From Tribonema minus (lineage: Eukaryota; Sar; Xanthophyceae; Tribonematales; Tribonemataceae): 64,000 bases of DNA. Positions 42,871 to 55,900 of this stretch are shown here, in pieces (positions within the stretch are counted from its first letter, which is position 1; every line of letters starts with the position of its first letter). Location: the NCBI GenBank assembly GCA_017506865.1, contig JAFCMP010000514.1, positions 434,001 through 498,000 of the forward strand, written 5' to 3'. The notes below the pieces were generated by a model. The model saw nothing but the letters and a program-made list of their open reading frames with translations. It made no database searches and was not told the origin of the DNA. The position numbers and the translations under genes were made by a program.

Positions 42871-43920
42871 ATGTCGTGAGTGGTGTTGTTTTGAAGTGAT
42901 TTGCCAATGCGTGTTGAGAGCCTTGCAAGTTGTCAAAATTATACGTAGAATCTGGGTTGCTGAGTTCAATCATCCGAGCCCCGTATTTGGGCCAGACTGG
43001 CCCAAACTAGTATTACATGACCATCTGGGCTTTCGCGCCCTGAGCGAGGATTCATAGAAAATACATGAGCGAGAATTAATAAAAAGCACATGATGATAGA
43101 CATGGCCCTGTATTGCCCAGGTTGCTGCACAGGTTTGCAATTGACGTGAGCATCAAAGTGGTGCATGGGTCATTAAGCACTGCAGGCGCTCATGTTCCTC
43201 AAATGAGGGCGGCAAGACGATGGATGCATGGAGCGACTGTCACAGCACACAGCCAATTCGATGCAGCCCACTTGAACCAATGCAGTTTCGTAGGGGGCCA
43301 TTGATTGCAGGAGCACAGCAGGTGGCAATCGTACATCATGACAGCAAGTATGAAGACGCAACAGGACCGTCTGGGCTGGTTGTAAGTTTTCAATTCGCCC
43401 GACTAACTTGAAACACAAGCATCTGCGTATATTCATTGGAGACAAGGTCTTGGGGACCCCTACTGCAACAGCCTTAGGTTTCACCCATGAATATTCAAAC
43501 TATAGTGTACTCGCCCGCTCCTGTACTTTGCACAGCCTCCTTCTCTGCAGCACAGATCATTGTCGTCATCAACATATCCGAAGATAGCACATCCGCTTTC
43601 TGCATCTACAGATACTCTACTGCAGAGTGCAGATGGTGACTGACAGAAGCCCTTTGATAGAGCACACAATGTCATGTTCTTAATGTAAGGCCGCCCCTGT
43701 TTGCCCTCTTAATTGCTAGAAGTACTTCAACAGCATACTCTGCTGCCCTAGCGTTCGGCACATCCTGAGCGCCAGAAACAAAAAAGGACGGGTCCACGCT
43801 TCAACACTGAACTCCTAGATCCCTCAAATCATTGAAACTGCACTGCACACGTGCAGCACCTAGCGCGCCCACCACATAAGCCACTGACTATCACCCGCTC
43901 GTTGAACTTCGAGTTGACCC
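42871..43920. other. no recognisable gene, 3' flank of the oxidase gene
   Basis: About 1 kb of mixed sequence with only short overlapping frames. It should contain the 3' UTR of the minus-strand oxidase. Confidence 0.4.
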
Positions 43921-46900
43921 TCAGCCGAGGCGGCGGCGTTTCAGCTCCGCAGCAAACTCGGCGTCCGTCGCAGCGAGGTCCACGGACGAAGTGGGCGGCG
44001 CGGCGACGCCGACGCAGAACTCATTGGGCGTAAAGACGCCAGCCGGGTCAAACTTTAACTTGAGGTTGCACAGCCGCGCGTACTTGTCGCGCGACTCGTG
44101 GTAGAACGGCCACGCGACCGCCATGTTCTTCTCCTCGAGCGTCGCGTGGTACGAGCCCCACAGCACGCGCCTGTCGTAGCCGCGTGAGAAGTTGCCCGCG
44201 GGGCCCTTGAGACCTGCGTCGTTCTCCGCCTGCCAGCGCTCCGCGATCGCACGCGGGTCGCGGCGCGCGCCGACTGCCAGGAGGTCGCGGGGGTCATAGA
44301 AGGCGTCTAGGATGCATACGACGGTCGAGTCGCGCCAGCTGTAGGCGGTCGCGGCGTTCGGCCCAGAATCGTTGTTGCGAAACTGCGAGAGGCTGCCGCC
44401 CGTGTGCTGGATCTGTGGTGCGCGCGGTGTCGGGCAAAGCGGTCATGTTAATGGAACGGAATGTGTTCGAACAGCCACAAACGAATGCACTTCGCATGTC
44501 GTCCGGATAGGCAAATCAGTGGCCGGCATTGCTAGCAAGTGAAGCGGCTTACCTTGTGATGCTGTCATGAATGCAAACAAGCAAGCTGGAAGAGCAAAAC
44601 AAGTAGACACGCTTCAGAGAACTCAAATGAAATGTTATGCGAAAGGAAACGCGATGCGCTTACCGGATATTTTATTCTGTTGCTGAGAGACGGAAGGCTT
44701 GGGGCTGGACGACGGCTGGCACAGCAAGGTTCGGGCTTGCTGCTTGCAGGGGAGGTTCTGATGCTGTGCATACTACTTTGATGTGCCCTTTGGCATGTGA
44801 CCCAACTAGTTGCACCTGCCTTCAACTAAGGTCAGGCCAGCTCTCAATCACATGTCAAGGTCTACACCGACTACACAGGTCTACTGAGACCTGTGCCAAC
44901 CTGTGAGGTGTAACTGCCTGTAACTGTCTGAATACACCCCCAAGCCGTATCAGATCCCCCTTCTTTGCTGAGCATCGCCCTCGATGCGGACTTGAACTCG
45001 AAGCAGCAGATCGCGGTCCCTAGTGTAGTTGCAGCATGCTCGCACTAAGTGCACTACTAAGCATGGAGGCCAATATAGAACTGGTTGGAAACCCCATTAA
45101 AAACCTGGGAGGCAAACCTGCTAGTCAGGGAAATCCTCTCTGCAGGAAAAGGGAGTCGCCGGCCTCAGCTTTGACTCAACTTGAGTCCCCACAACTACTT
45201 CGCACTCTCCTCTGAGGATATACTACGAGCGGCGAGCACGTTCCATGATGAGTATGGGCTGTCTTTTGGCGTGCGGTAGTCACCCGGACGTAAGCGCATA
45301 CGCCTGACAGTCTTCTCACCGTCGAATAGTACATCAAACGTGAACTGCGACCTGGCGGGGTAAAACTCACCCAGGACGCCGCGGCTCCAGCCTGTTGGAA
45401 AGTGATACCAGATCACTTCACCCTCAAAGTCTGATCCGAAATCAGATGGCAGTTTGGGCAGCCTTACCAGCGAGATCTGCGGCTGAGCAGAATCTTGGGC
45501 TGAGCTTGCCTCAGAACTAGTTTGGGAAGGTGGCAGACCTCGCGTGACCTGAGAGTTGGGACTTGCACTACTCGCGCTGTCCGGCGCGCTTTGCGCCTGC
45601 AACTTCTTGGCTTTGTCACGCACTGCCTCTGCCAACTGTATGGCAGACTTGACCTGTGTACGGGTCATCTGTTCCCACTCACCATCCTCATATCTGATCC
45701 TCCAGTATGGTGACACAAAGTTCTTAACGGCCCCCCACACGTAAGTGATCGGGCCGCCCACTACCGTTCTGTGCTCCCTGACCAGCGCCGTGCCGATGGG
45801 ATAGAGTTGCAGCGCGCTCTCTCGGCGCATGCCAGCATCCTCCTTAGGTGTGGGCCTGATGGCATATGCCGGCAACCTTCCTTCGTTGCGCAGCTCATAG
45901 AGCGCGTGAAAAGCGTCTAAGGTCCATGGCGTCACTTCTTGCAGCATGTCATCCTCTGACACCCACGCATGTGACTTGCCATCTATGGACTGCCATTTGT
46001 ACTGCCACGAGCCATTGGGGCCCGCTTGGCGGTCCAGAACTCCGTATAACTTCTCACCATCTGCTAGCTCCTCCACTTGTCGGGGGCTCAGCATGGCGTG
46101 CACACCTGGCTCCAACATGGCACTAGGCCTCATGTGGAAGGGCTTCATGTTCTCAACATGAGCTGTGGTGTGTCTAACTCTTCTGCCCATCATCCTGCAG
46201 ATGAATGAGAGGCCTGATTCGCCTGTGCGAGCCTCGATCTGCCAAGGCCCCACATACCTGGCATCAAGAGCAGCCGACCTGTCTCTTTGCCTGGGTAGCC
46301 GTATCATGACATAGTCACCGACGGCGAACTTCACCGCGCGCTTAATAGCTTCATTGCGCTTGGTGATCTTCTGGGCGCGTACTTGCAGCGCCTTTGACAC
46401 CACCTTGTCTGCAAGCTCAAGCATATCTAACTTGTGCTCAATCTCTTCGTGTAGGTCCAACTTCCTGCTGCCATCCTCGTGCATAAATGCATCATGTGGC
46501 AGTGAAGCTTCCCGACCGTACACACAGAAAAAGGGTGTTAAACCTGTTTCATCTCGGGGAGTTGTCCTCAACACAAACTGTACGAGCTCTAAGCCTTCGT
46601 GCCAGTTTGTCTGCTGAGCGCTGACCCAAGATGCTAGTGCCTTCTTAGCACGACCATTTGCATGTTCTGCCACACCATTGGTCTGTGGGTGGTATGCACT
46701 GGTCTCTATGCGTTTAACTTTAAACGCTCTGCAAAGGTCACTGACCACATTGCCAAGGAAGACTTTGCCCTTGTCTGAGCATAGTTCCTCCACTAATGCT
46801 CCAACCTCAAGGAACACTGTCATGAGGTGCGGGGTAACATCGCGCGTTCCCTGGCCGTGCATGGCCGAGAGCCACACGAAGCCGGACCTTGCTTCCACTA

Positions 46901-49900
46901 TGGTCAGGACATATCTGTGCCCTGCCGTGGACTGTATACCAGGCTCTGTGATATCTATGTTGAGCCGCTGCCACATACGCACGGGCTCAGCTAACCACTG
47001 TCTGTACTGAGTGGAGCTGGCGCGTTTGCGCTCGAGGCATGTCATGCAGCTCTGCACGTACGTTCGTATGTCCGCGCCCATACCAGGCCAGAAATACCTC
47101 TCGAATATACGCGTGTGCGTAGCGCCTATGCCGCAATGCATAGCGCTTGCGTCATCATGCCCTAGACGCATGACTAGGGTTCGTAGCACCACTGGCACGA
47201 CCCACTGCAACAACACCATACCTCTCTTGGGGTGGCTCGTTGAACTGTGCACTAAGAGGCCATCTTCCTCGATGGTATACTGCTCTCTCTGTGCTAAGAC
47301 GTGAGCGGCTAGCTCCGCGCCTTCGGGTATGTCACCCTCAATGAGCATCTTGCTCACTGCTTGACAGAACCCGTCCGCTTTCTGAACTTCAAGAAATGCG
47401 GCTCTGCTGAGCATTGCTGGCGTGGCAGGCGAGTCTCCCTCGGCCACCCGTTTCAGCAACTGCACTACTTCTGGCCTTGGCAGCGTCTTCTTGCGCTTGC
47501 CTAAAACAGCTTCGCCATCCGGTGGCTCGTCTGCCTCATCTGCATCAGCAGCAGCTTCTACCTCTGGAATCTCTCCTTCTTCCAATGAGTCTGCCGCCGG
47601 CTGAGCCGTGGTGACGCTGCACTTGGCCCTCTTTGAGCTGATGCTGCGTCGCCTGTCGCATGCGATCTGCCTTAAGAGTCTCTGCGCTTGGGAATGCTCC
47701 CACGAGCCGGTGTACTTATTGACTGGCTCTGCTTATGCTGTGTTGATCTCAACTTCATCAACCTCAGCTTCCTCCACCGTGGAGTCATCTAGCCTTCTGT
47801 CCAACAACTGCGCTAGCTCCACAGCTGTCAGAGCGGCTAACCTAGCGGCCACTACGCCTGATATGGCGACGGCCTCGTTGAACTTGAACGCTGGCCCGTA
47901 ACGTGCGTCCGCCGTGTACCCACGACAGCTGTTCACGTCGGCCACTTTGTGCGTTCTCGTGGCCTCGTCCGCAAAGCGCACACCTGACGGCGGTGCGTCC
48001 ATGCTCGGGACTGCGTCTGGCCACTGTTCGTCTGCTGGCTCCGTAGAGCGCTCAGCATCTAACTCTGCCTGCTGTGGCAGCCTGGATGGGGCATCAGCAT
48101 TGGCATGCCTTTTGCCAGGCCTGTGCTGAATGGTAACGTCATACTCCTGTATGCGCATGGCCCATCTTAGTAGCTTGCCGTTGTAGTCTTGTAACGTCAA
48201 CAGCCACCTGAGCGCAGCGGCATCTGTGACCACTGTAACGGGGTTACCCCAAATGTAAGGCCTGAAGTGGTTGAGCGCCAGCACTACTGCCAGACACTCT
48301 ACTGCCGTCGCTCCTAACTTCGCGTCGGGTTCAGTTCAGCTTGCTGAAGTAGCCAACGACTACTTCTCTGACCTCCTCGCCTTCAGCTATGCGGCGCCTG
48401 CCCGTGTGAGCATATGGCTGTCCCGCTGTTGCCCTTTCGACCTCACTCACAGGTCTGAACTGTGTAAGCACACCTGCCGTCGCCGTCTTGGAGGCGTCGG
48501 TGTACAATACGAAAGGCAAACTGAAATCTGGGTGCATCACTATGCGACTGTCGCACATGGCACTCTTCAGCCGCTTGAAAGCCCGCTCTTGCGCAGACCC
48601 CCAAACCATGACTGCTTTGTTCTTGGTCAGGGCTACTATAGGCTCTGATATCGCCCCAAAGTTGGGTACATATCGCCTGTAATAGTTAAACACTCCCATA
48701 ACCACTTGTACCAACTGCTTGTCTGGTACCCCGCCTTTCAGTGGGGGGCTCATGTCAAGCATGGCCTTGACCTTGTCAGGGTCTGGTCTTGTTCCAGCGG
48801 CGCCAACTATATGGCCTAGGAACTTGACTTCAGCTTGAAACAGCTGACACTTTGGGCGAGATACACTCATGCCCGCCGCGCCTATGCGGCCAAGAACATC
48901 ATCTAACTGCTCGATGTGCTCCTCGATGTCCGTGCCATACACCAACACGTCATCTATGTACACTAGCGCGTGGGAGCCTAAGGCATCTCCCAGCACTTGG
49001 TGCATCAATCTCGTAAACTGCGCTGGCAAGTTCACCAGCCCGAATGGCGCCACCTTGTAGTGCCACAACGAGCCGTCTGGGGCTCTGAAGGCCGTCTTGG
49101 CCTTAGCCGTCTTGGCCAGCGGGATCTGATGGTAACCCGCTGCCAGATCTAACGAAGATAAGATCCTCGCACCTTGCACGGCCCGCATCATGTCATCCAT
49201 GTTGCCTAAGCCATGACTATCACGCTTCGTGACCGCATTCAACTTCCTGAAGTCTATGCAGAAGCGGATCTTGTCGCCTTGAACCACTAGTACTGGGTTG
49301 CTTGCCCATGCACTAGCTGATGGCTCAATCTGTTGGCGCTTTGCCATCATCTGAATCTGTTTCATGATGTACTCGGCTTCTTTGAAAGCCCAATGGCGTG
49401 CCTTGTCCGCCACCGGTTCGGCCGTCTGAGTGTCAACATCAATCTCAAAATGCTGAGTGACTCGAGGGTTTTTAGGGTCCTTAGCAAAGACATTCCTGTG
49501 CTTTTTTAGCATGTCAAGTGCTTTTCTTTTTAACAGTACCCCATCTTTCCCCCTTCCTTGCAAATGAGGCGCAAGCCTGCCATCTTTCACAAGGATTTCC
49601 TCCAGCTCTGCATCTGTGCAGTTCTCTAGCTGGTCATTGTGGCGCTGGCTGAGGTCTGCCAGCCGTTGCACTTCTTGTGCAACCTCTTTGGCAGTCTTGC
49701 CTATGCTAGCAGCTAATTCTGCCACTAACTTAGCATTTTCAGAGTGCCTTTTGGCTGCTATTACTAGCAGTTTGGCTTCTAGAGCCTGCTGAGTAGCTGT
49801 CTGCACTTCTAGCAGATCATCAGCCTTAATTGGAGTCACTTTTCCCCAATACGTGTTGCGGCGCACGTAAACCGGGTACATTGAAGTGTTGCTCAATGTA

Positions 49901-52900
49901 GCGTATATCGTGCCGCTGGCATTTACAGTGAGAGCGGTGATATTTGCCTTAACACCTTTGCCTCTCATCATTTCTGTAGTCACTGTTTCTTGTGGCATGA
50001 GCAATGCCTCATAGGGCTGCACGCGCTTTGGCTTTGGTAGCAGCGTGAGTTCCACAATCGTCTCCGACGATGGTGCCAGTACAGTGTTATATGCCATCCT
50101 AGCTGAGCACTGCTGAGGCTTGTCTGGTGCCTCAGTGCTCTCAGCGCTGCCATTGCCCTTGCAACTGGCTAGTGCTGCCGCATGCGCGTTCGCGTTGTCT
50201 GCGCGATTCTTGTCGTGCATGGGGCGTATGGCCACACCTTTTAGTCCTCCTGGGAAGAAGGCTGGGCTACCGCCGTGATACGAGATGACTGAGCCATGCG
50301 GGGCAAAGAAATCCGTACCTAAGAGCACGTCCATGGGTGCGTTTACCACATAGAACTTGTGCAAGAACATCTTGTTCTTAAACCGCAGCCATGCATTGAC
50401 CACACCACTGATCTGCAGCGACGTCTTGCCGTCTGCCAAGAGGATCTCAGTGTAGTCACCTTGCTGAGGTGTACATACATAGCTGTTGGGGAGCTTGTCT
50501 GCAATGCGCTTGCCCATGATGGTTACGGTCGCACCGCAGTCTACCATGGCGCGCACATAGAGTTCTTTGGGCGTCTGAGAGTTGCTTTGTACGCGTAACG
50601 ACGCGGACACAAACATCTGCCCTGGAGGTACAACACCGGCTACTGGGCGTATGTACTCCACTGGAGCCTCCGACTTGGAGCGCTCTACCGAGCTAGGCTC
50701 AGGGGACCCTACTGCAAGGTCTACATGAGGTAACTTGACTGGTTCCCTCGGTTTTGTGATCTCTTCTGTGAGATTCTTAATTGTCTCTGCCACACTCACT
50801 GGTGGGGCTGTGTCTAACTTGCTGACACCTGGCACATGGTCTAATATGCCTAGAGACTGAGCATCAAGGCCAGCGCGCCTGAGCGCTGCCTTCAACTCAC
50901 CTGGGGCAAGGCGCGGGTCTGTACCGCCGCCGAGCTTCTTGCGTGCCGCTGCGGCCGCAATGGGTGGAGCACTGATTTCTGTGTCAATGTCCATGTCGTC
51001 TGCGCTACTGCAAACGCTCATAACTGACTGTGAGTCCCACTCAGAGTCAGACCCTGAGTCAGAGTCATCGACTTCCACGATGTCAGCCATGCCGGGCTGC
51101 ACCACAGCCAAGTCTACCTCTGGCTCTTCCCATGCACTGCGCATCGGAATTATGGGTACCTCTGCATACCCTGCATCATGCGCCTTTGCATGTATGCTAC
51201 GCGCCACTGCTGCTGAGCAGTGTGCACTTGACGTGGGCGCTGCGTGTACCGCGGTAGCGGCCTGCACCAGCGAACCACTCTGACCAGCCAACCAAGATGG
51301 GGGCGGGCAGTCAACTGAATGCCTCAACGTAGAGTCTGACCTACGCGGCAAACGTACCTGTTGTTCTGGCAGTGTGCACAGGCCTGAGGCCTCAATTGCC
51401 ACGAACAAGTGAAATGCCATCTCTGGGATGAACAAGTCTGCAATGTAACGCCGTACATCACTACTGCATGCACTCGCTGGTAATTCATGATAATACGTCA
51501 TGAGCACTGCCATTTCCGCAAGCGACAGCAAGCGGGCAGATGCCACTGGACCAGCGTCTTTTGCATGTGCAACATAACTCGCAGTGGGCCTACCAGGCAG
51601 TCTGCGCACTGGGCTAGGCAACAAGCCATCAGCATCCAAAACACCAGGGTGCTGAGCACTGCGTGGTTGCAAGAAGAATGTGCGTTCGGGGCAGCGCAAG
51701 CGAGAGCGAACAGATGTGGGTCTGCTTTGTAAACGCTTGGTATTTATTACCGCACCGAACCTCTGGAGCGCCTCACGTGAGGCCACCCCTGCTGGTACTA
51801 TGACAATGTACACCCACTGCCTCCTGCAAGGTACTTCAAACTCAGAAGCCTTTAACTTGGCAATGTACAGCATGTAACCAGCCGACTTGAGAATGCGTAC
51901 TGCGCGTGCAAACGCGCGTGACACTAGCACTCCTGGCACATTCTCATACAACACCACCCGAAGCTTGGCCCGCACGATGAGCCGTGCGGCATGCACCGTG
52001 CACTCGGCAGCTTCGCCCTCGACCTTCTTGCCCTCTGCCGAAAAATCTGTGCAGGGCGGGGAGATGGTGGTGATGTCAGGTTTCTCGTCAAGAAGACGTG
52101 CAACAACCTTCGCATCAGTCATGCATGCAGTCATTGTGGGCACTTCTGGATGAACTTCATGCAGAGCCTCAATTGCCTTGACATTCTTGTCAACTGCAAG
52201 CACTGTGCGTGTTACAAAACCTGCTCTAGAGGTCAACTTACCCCCAGCTATGGCGCCTCCTAGCGCCCCACAGCAGATAGACGCGTGTTTGATAACTCTG
52301 GGTGGTGGCTCTGGCCCACCCTCAATTGCCGCCATCTGTGCGCGCAAAGAGACATCGTAAACAGCGTCAGTGGCATGCTCAGCTACCTGTGCCGAACATG
52401 CATCTGCTCTAACTACACCAGGCAATTCACTGATTGCTGATGCTGAACTTGCAGCAGGCAAGTCACTTCCTACCAAGGCAGCAGACAACTGCAAGTGTGA
52501 TTCACCTTGGCGGTGCTTTTCTGCCATCCTCTTTCGGTGCGCAATGCACTGAGGGCAGGTAGTCTTGTGCCGCATAAGTGTGTCCCAGTCTCCCTGGTTC
52601 ACTCTGCAGCCAAGACACTTGAAGTTGCTCTGGGGCTTGGCTCCGCCGCCGCCGTTATCGCCTGCGGAGCTAGCCTTGCCCTGCGGCGCGCGGTCGCTGA
52701 CTCCAAGCTGGCGACGCTCGTTAGCGCTCAGCCCCGCCAACACAGCGCGAACAGCCGAAAGCTTATTCTTCTTTTTATAGCGATGGTCGTTACTGACCAC
52801 GCTCCACCCATCCTTGGCAGGGCGCTTGCCTGTGTCAGAGTAGGGGGGGGTTGAGATGTGTGCCGCGGCCATTGCAGACACAACATTTCGAGTCTCGCGC

Positions 52901-55900
52901 TCGTCAATAGGCGCTGCCTGCCACTTTTGCTGGGCAGTTGCCACGACCTTGGGAAAAGCGGTGTTCTTTAGATCCCAGGTCTCATACATGCCGTTTACTT
53001 CTTGACGGCAGCATAATGGCAGTTCATGAACGAACTTCATACGAACAATTTGCTGGTTGTCCGCGCAGCCGGCGTCGTGCGCGGCTGCAACTACCTCCCT
53101 GCCCCACACTTCGGGGCTGGTACCGGAGGTACGCGTGAGTTCATGATACTTTTGAAGTGCTATTTGCCTGGCAGATGTGCTATCGTACGCTGCCGTAAGG
53201 CATTGCACCATCTGCTCATAAGACAAATCACTAAACGCACGAGTTTCTAGCATTCCCGTGCGCTCATTGGTGACTGCGCTGGTCAGATCAGCGTACTGAC
53301 TCTTGGTCAGACTCTGCAACAGCGCTTCTGAGTAGGCCGACTTGGGCACGCCACGCGTGTCGCAGCTACGCTCAAAAGCTCTAATGGAAGCTTCAAGCCT
53401 GCCTACTTGCGTTACAATGACGACGCCAGTGCCGCCGAAACCCCTCAAGTCAACTTTGGGTTTCCGCACCGTCATGGCAACTGAGGAGTACGAGGGTTCT
53501 ACTGCCCCCGCAGTCCTAATGCTCTCACCTAGAGCCGATGCGCTGGTGGCTACGCCGGCCACTGCGCCATCTTCACGCGGACTCGCAGCTGCGCCGGCTG
53601 CGTCGTCGTCCGACGTGTCGGAGTGCCCGTCAGTGTTGAGGAACGGGTGCGTCACCAGGCTGCGCGGGTAAGTGTCCGCAGCTAGGCGCGCCTCCTCGGT
53701 GACCAGAGGCGTGTTCTCGAACTCCCTTAGCATTCGCCAGAGTTCCGCCTCCTCACCGTCGCCTGTGCCGAAGGCGAAGCGATGCCAACTATTGGACCGC
53801 TTACGGTGTTCACCTATGGTCAGCAGCTCGCCGAACTGGCTAGCTTTGAAGTCATGACCACGTTTTTCCAGAAGTGCAACATTATGCTTGCGCACCTCTT
53901 CGGCCTGCTCCGCAGCGAACGTCCGCGCCATCGGCAGCAGTGAGTTCTTCACCATGTTCTTGCTCTCACTAGGAGCTCTGGTGACGCGAAGCTGGAGCTC
54001 GCCAAGGCGTTCGTAAAGGGCACGCTCGTGAATTTCGGCGAACGTTGCAGCCGTTTTGGCGGCCTTGGCAGCTCGCTGATGTGCCTCGACGCGAGCTTCG
54101 ATGCCCTCACGCCACTGGTCATAAGCCTCATCTGTGCCCTCAGGATCAAAGGGCACACCACCCTCATCACCAGATGACTCAGAAGACTCGAGCAGTTGCC
54201 TAACTGCCCTCCGTCGCTCTGCCGCTTGTTGCTCAACTGGCTTTCGCGGTATGACGGGCGCGCTACGTGGCACAACTGGCGCACTTTGCACGACTGGCAC
54301 GCTACGTGGCACAACTGGCACACGCCGCGCCTTACCACTTGCACCCCGACGCGGCTGCGTCACAGGCGATTTATCTGAGGCTTTAGGGGCCCTCGCTGGT
54401 GCAGTATAGTATGTGGGAGCCACTAGCCTAGCTGATGGCTTGGAGCTCTGAGGCGTCGGAGCCGCCGGTGCTACTTCAGGCGCCGCAACTGGGACCCGTG
54501 CACCGCGCGTAACCGACGTCTTGGCCGGCTGACTGCGCGCGACCTTAGGTGGGGCCACCGCGGGCGCAACTAGTGCTGCAACTGGCACTGTGGACTTCGC
54601 AGGTGCTGGCGCCGCAGACTTCGCGGGCGCTGCCGGCACAACTGGCGCGGCTACCGGCACAACTGGCGCGGTTGTTGCAGCTGCACGCGGTGTCTTGCGT
54701 GGGCTTTTGTTGGTGCGAGTTTTTTCTCAACAGCTGCACGTGCAAAAGCTTCTTCGCCTTCTGCTACCTGGGCTTCGCTAAGCATAATGCCCATTGCTGC
54801 AAGCTGTTCTCTTTTCTGCCTCAAACGTAACTGCCTTGCCACCATGGCTTCGGCTTCTGAGCCGCCACCGCTGGGCTCGTCGCTGGACTCAGCAAAATTA
54901 CGTATCATAGGCGGTGCGGCACCAGTGACTACTGATTCTGTGGGCCGTACCGAGGCAGACGTGTCGGGCGCACTGGCACCGACCTGGCTGGGTTGTGCGG
55001 ACGCTGCCGCGGGCCGGGGAGGGGGGCGTGACGGCTTGTCACCCGAGCTTGGTGCGGGGCGCGTAGCGGAGCACTGACCGCCCTTGTTGCTCTTAGCAGC
55101 AGTGCTGCCAGCAGGCCTAGCACCGCCACTAACACCTCCGCTGCGGCTTGACCCACTCGTTGGCTTCTTGGAGCCATGGTCAGTCTTGACCATTTATGGT
55201 GTATCCTGCATACGATTCACGCGCATGAAGCTGAGTGCGACGACAAAACCATGATTTTTAAATTGTCAGCGCACGAGCCGTCTATGCCCCGCACGCCTCT
55301 GCACGAGGTCTGATGCTACTAGGGCACTCTGAACTGCAAGCCAGCCAGTTTGACATAGCAGTTGTACAGATCGACCGCGTTGTCAATTCTGCAACACAAT
55401 TGCGGCCGTACAATCATGAAGCAAAATTGCATCGCTTTGCTCTTAAGCTAGACTCCTCTCCCCCTTCTTTGCAAAAAAAAGCTAGTCATATCAGCTTTAG
55501 AGCAAATTACTAAGGAAGAGCATGCGGTAGGGTTTTTATTCTAGTCATAGGCAACCGTTACAGCCAGAAAAGTGGCAGCGCATGCCCCTTTGTGCGCTTA
55601 TTCTCGAGACTTCTCGAGTGCAACCACTTAACACTGTCTATGACAAGTCACTACCGTTTCTGTGACTTCTGATACACAAGCTATCACGTGTCCCCCCTAA
55701 AGGATCTCCGCGCGTTCTCCCGGGAGACTCTGGTGCGTTCGTGACGTGATAGTGTACGGCGCGCAAGCTGGTGTACACAGCGCGCTACCGCACGGGTCTA
55801 CCCTCGATGCCCTATATGGGTCCACGTGACCACGTTCATCAACCACAGATGAGCCGCAGAATAAGGCCAGCTAAATGAAGTTGCATGTTCATTGCTGCTC

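Noticed and set aside
44565..44906. Two opposite-strand ORFs repeated at 56210-56551
   Set aside because: They lie within the LTRs and are identical only because the LTRs are identical.
50939..51283. Plus-strand frames antisense to the polyprotein
   Set aside because: They overlap the 2,109-codon retrotransposon frame and lack motifs.
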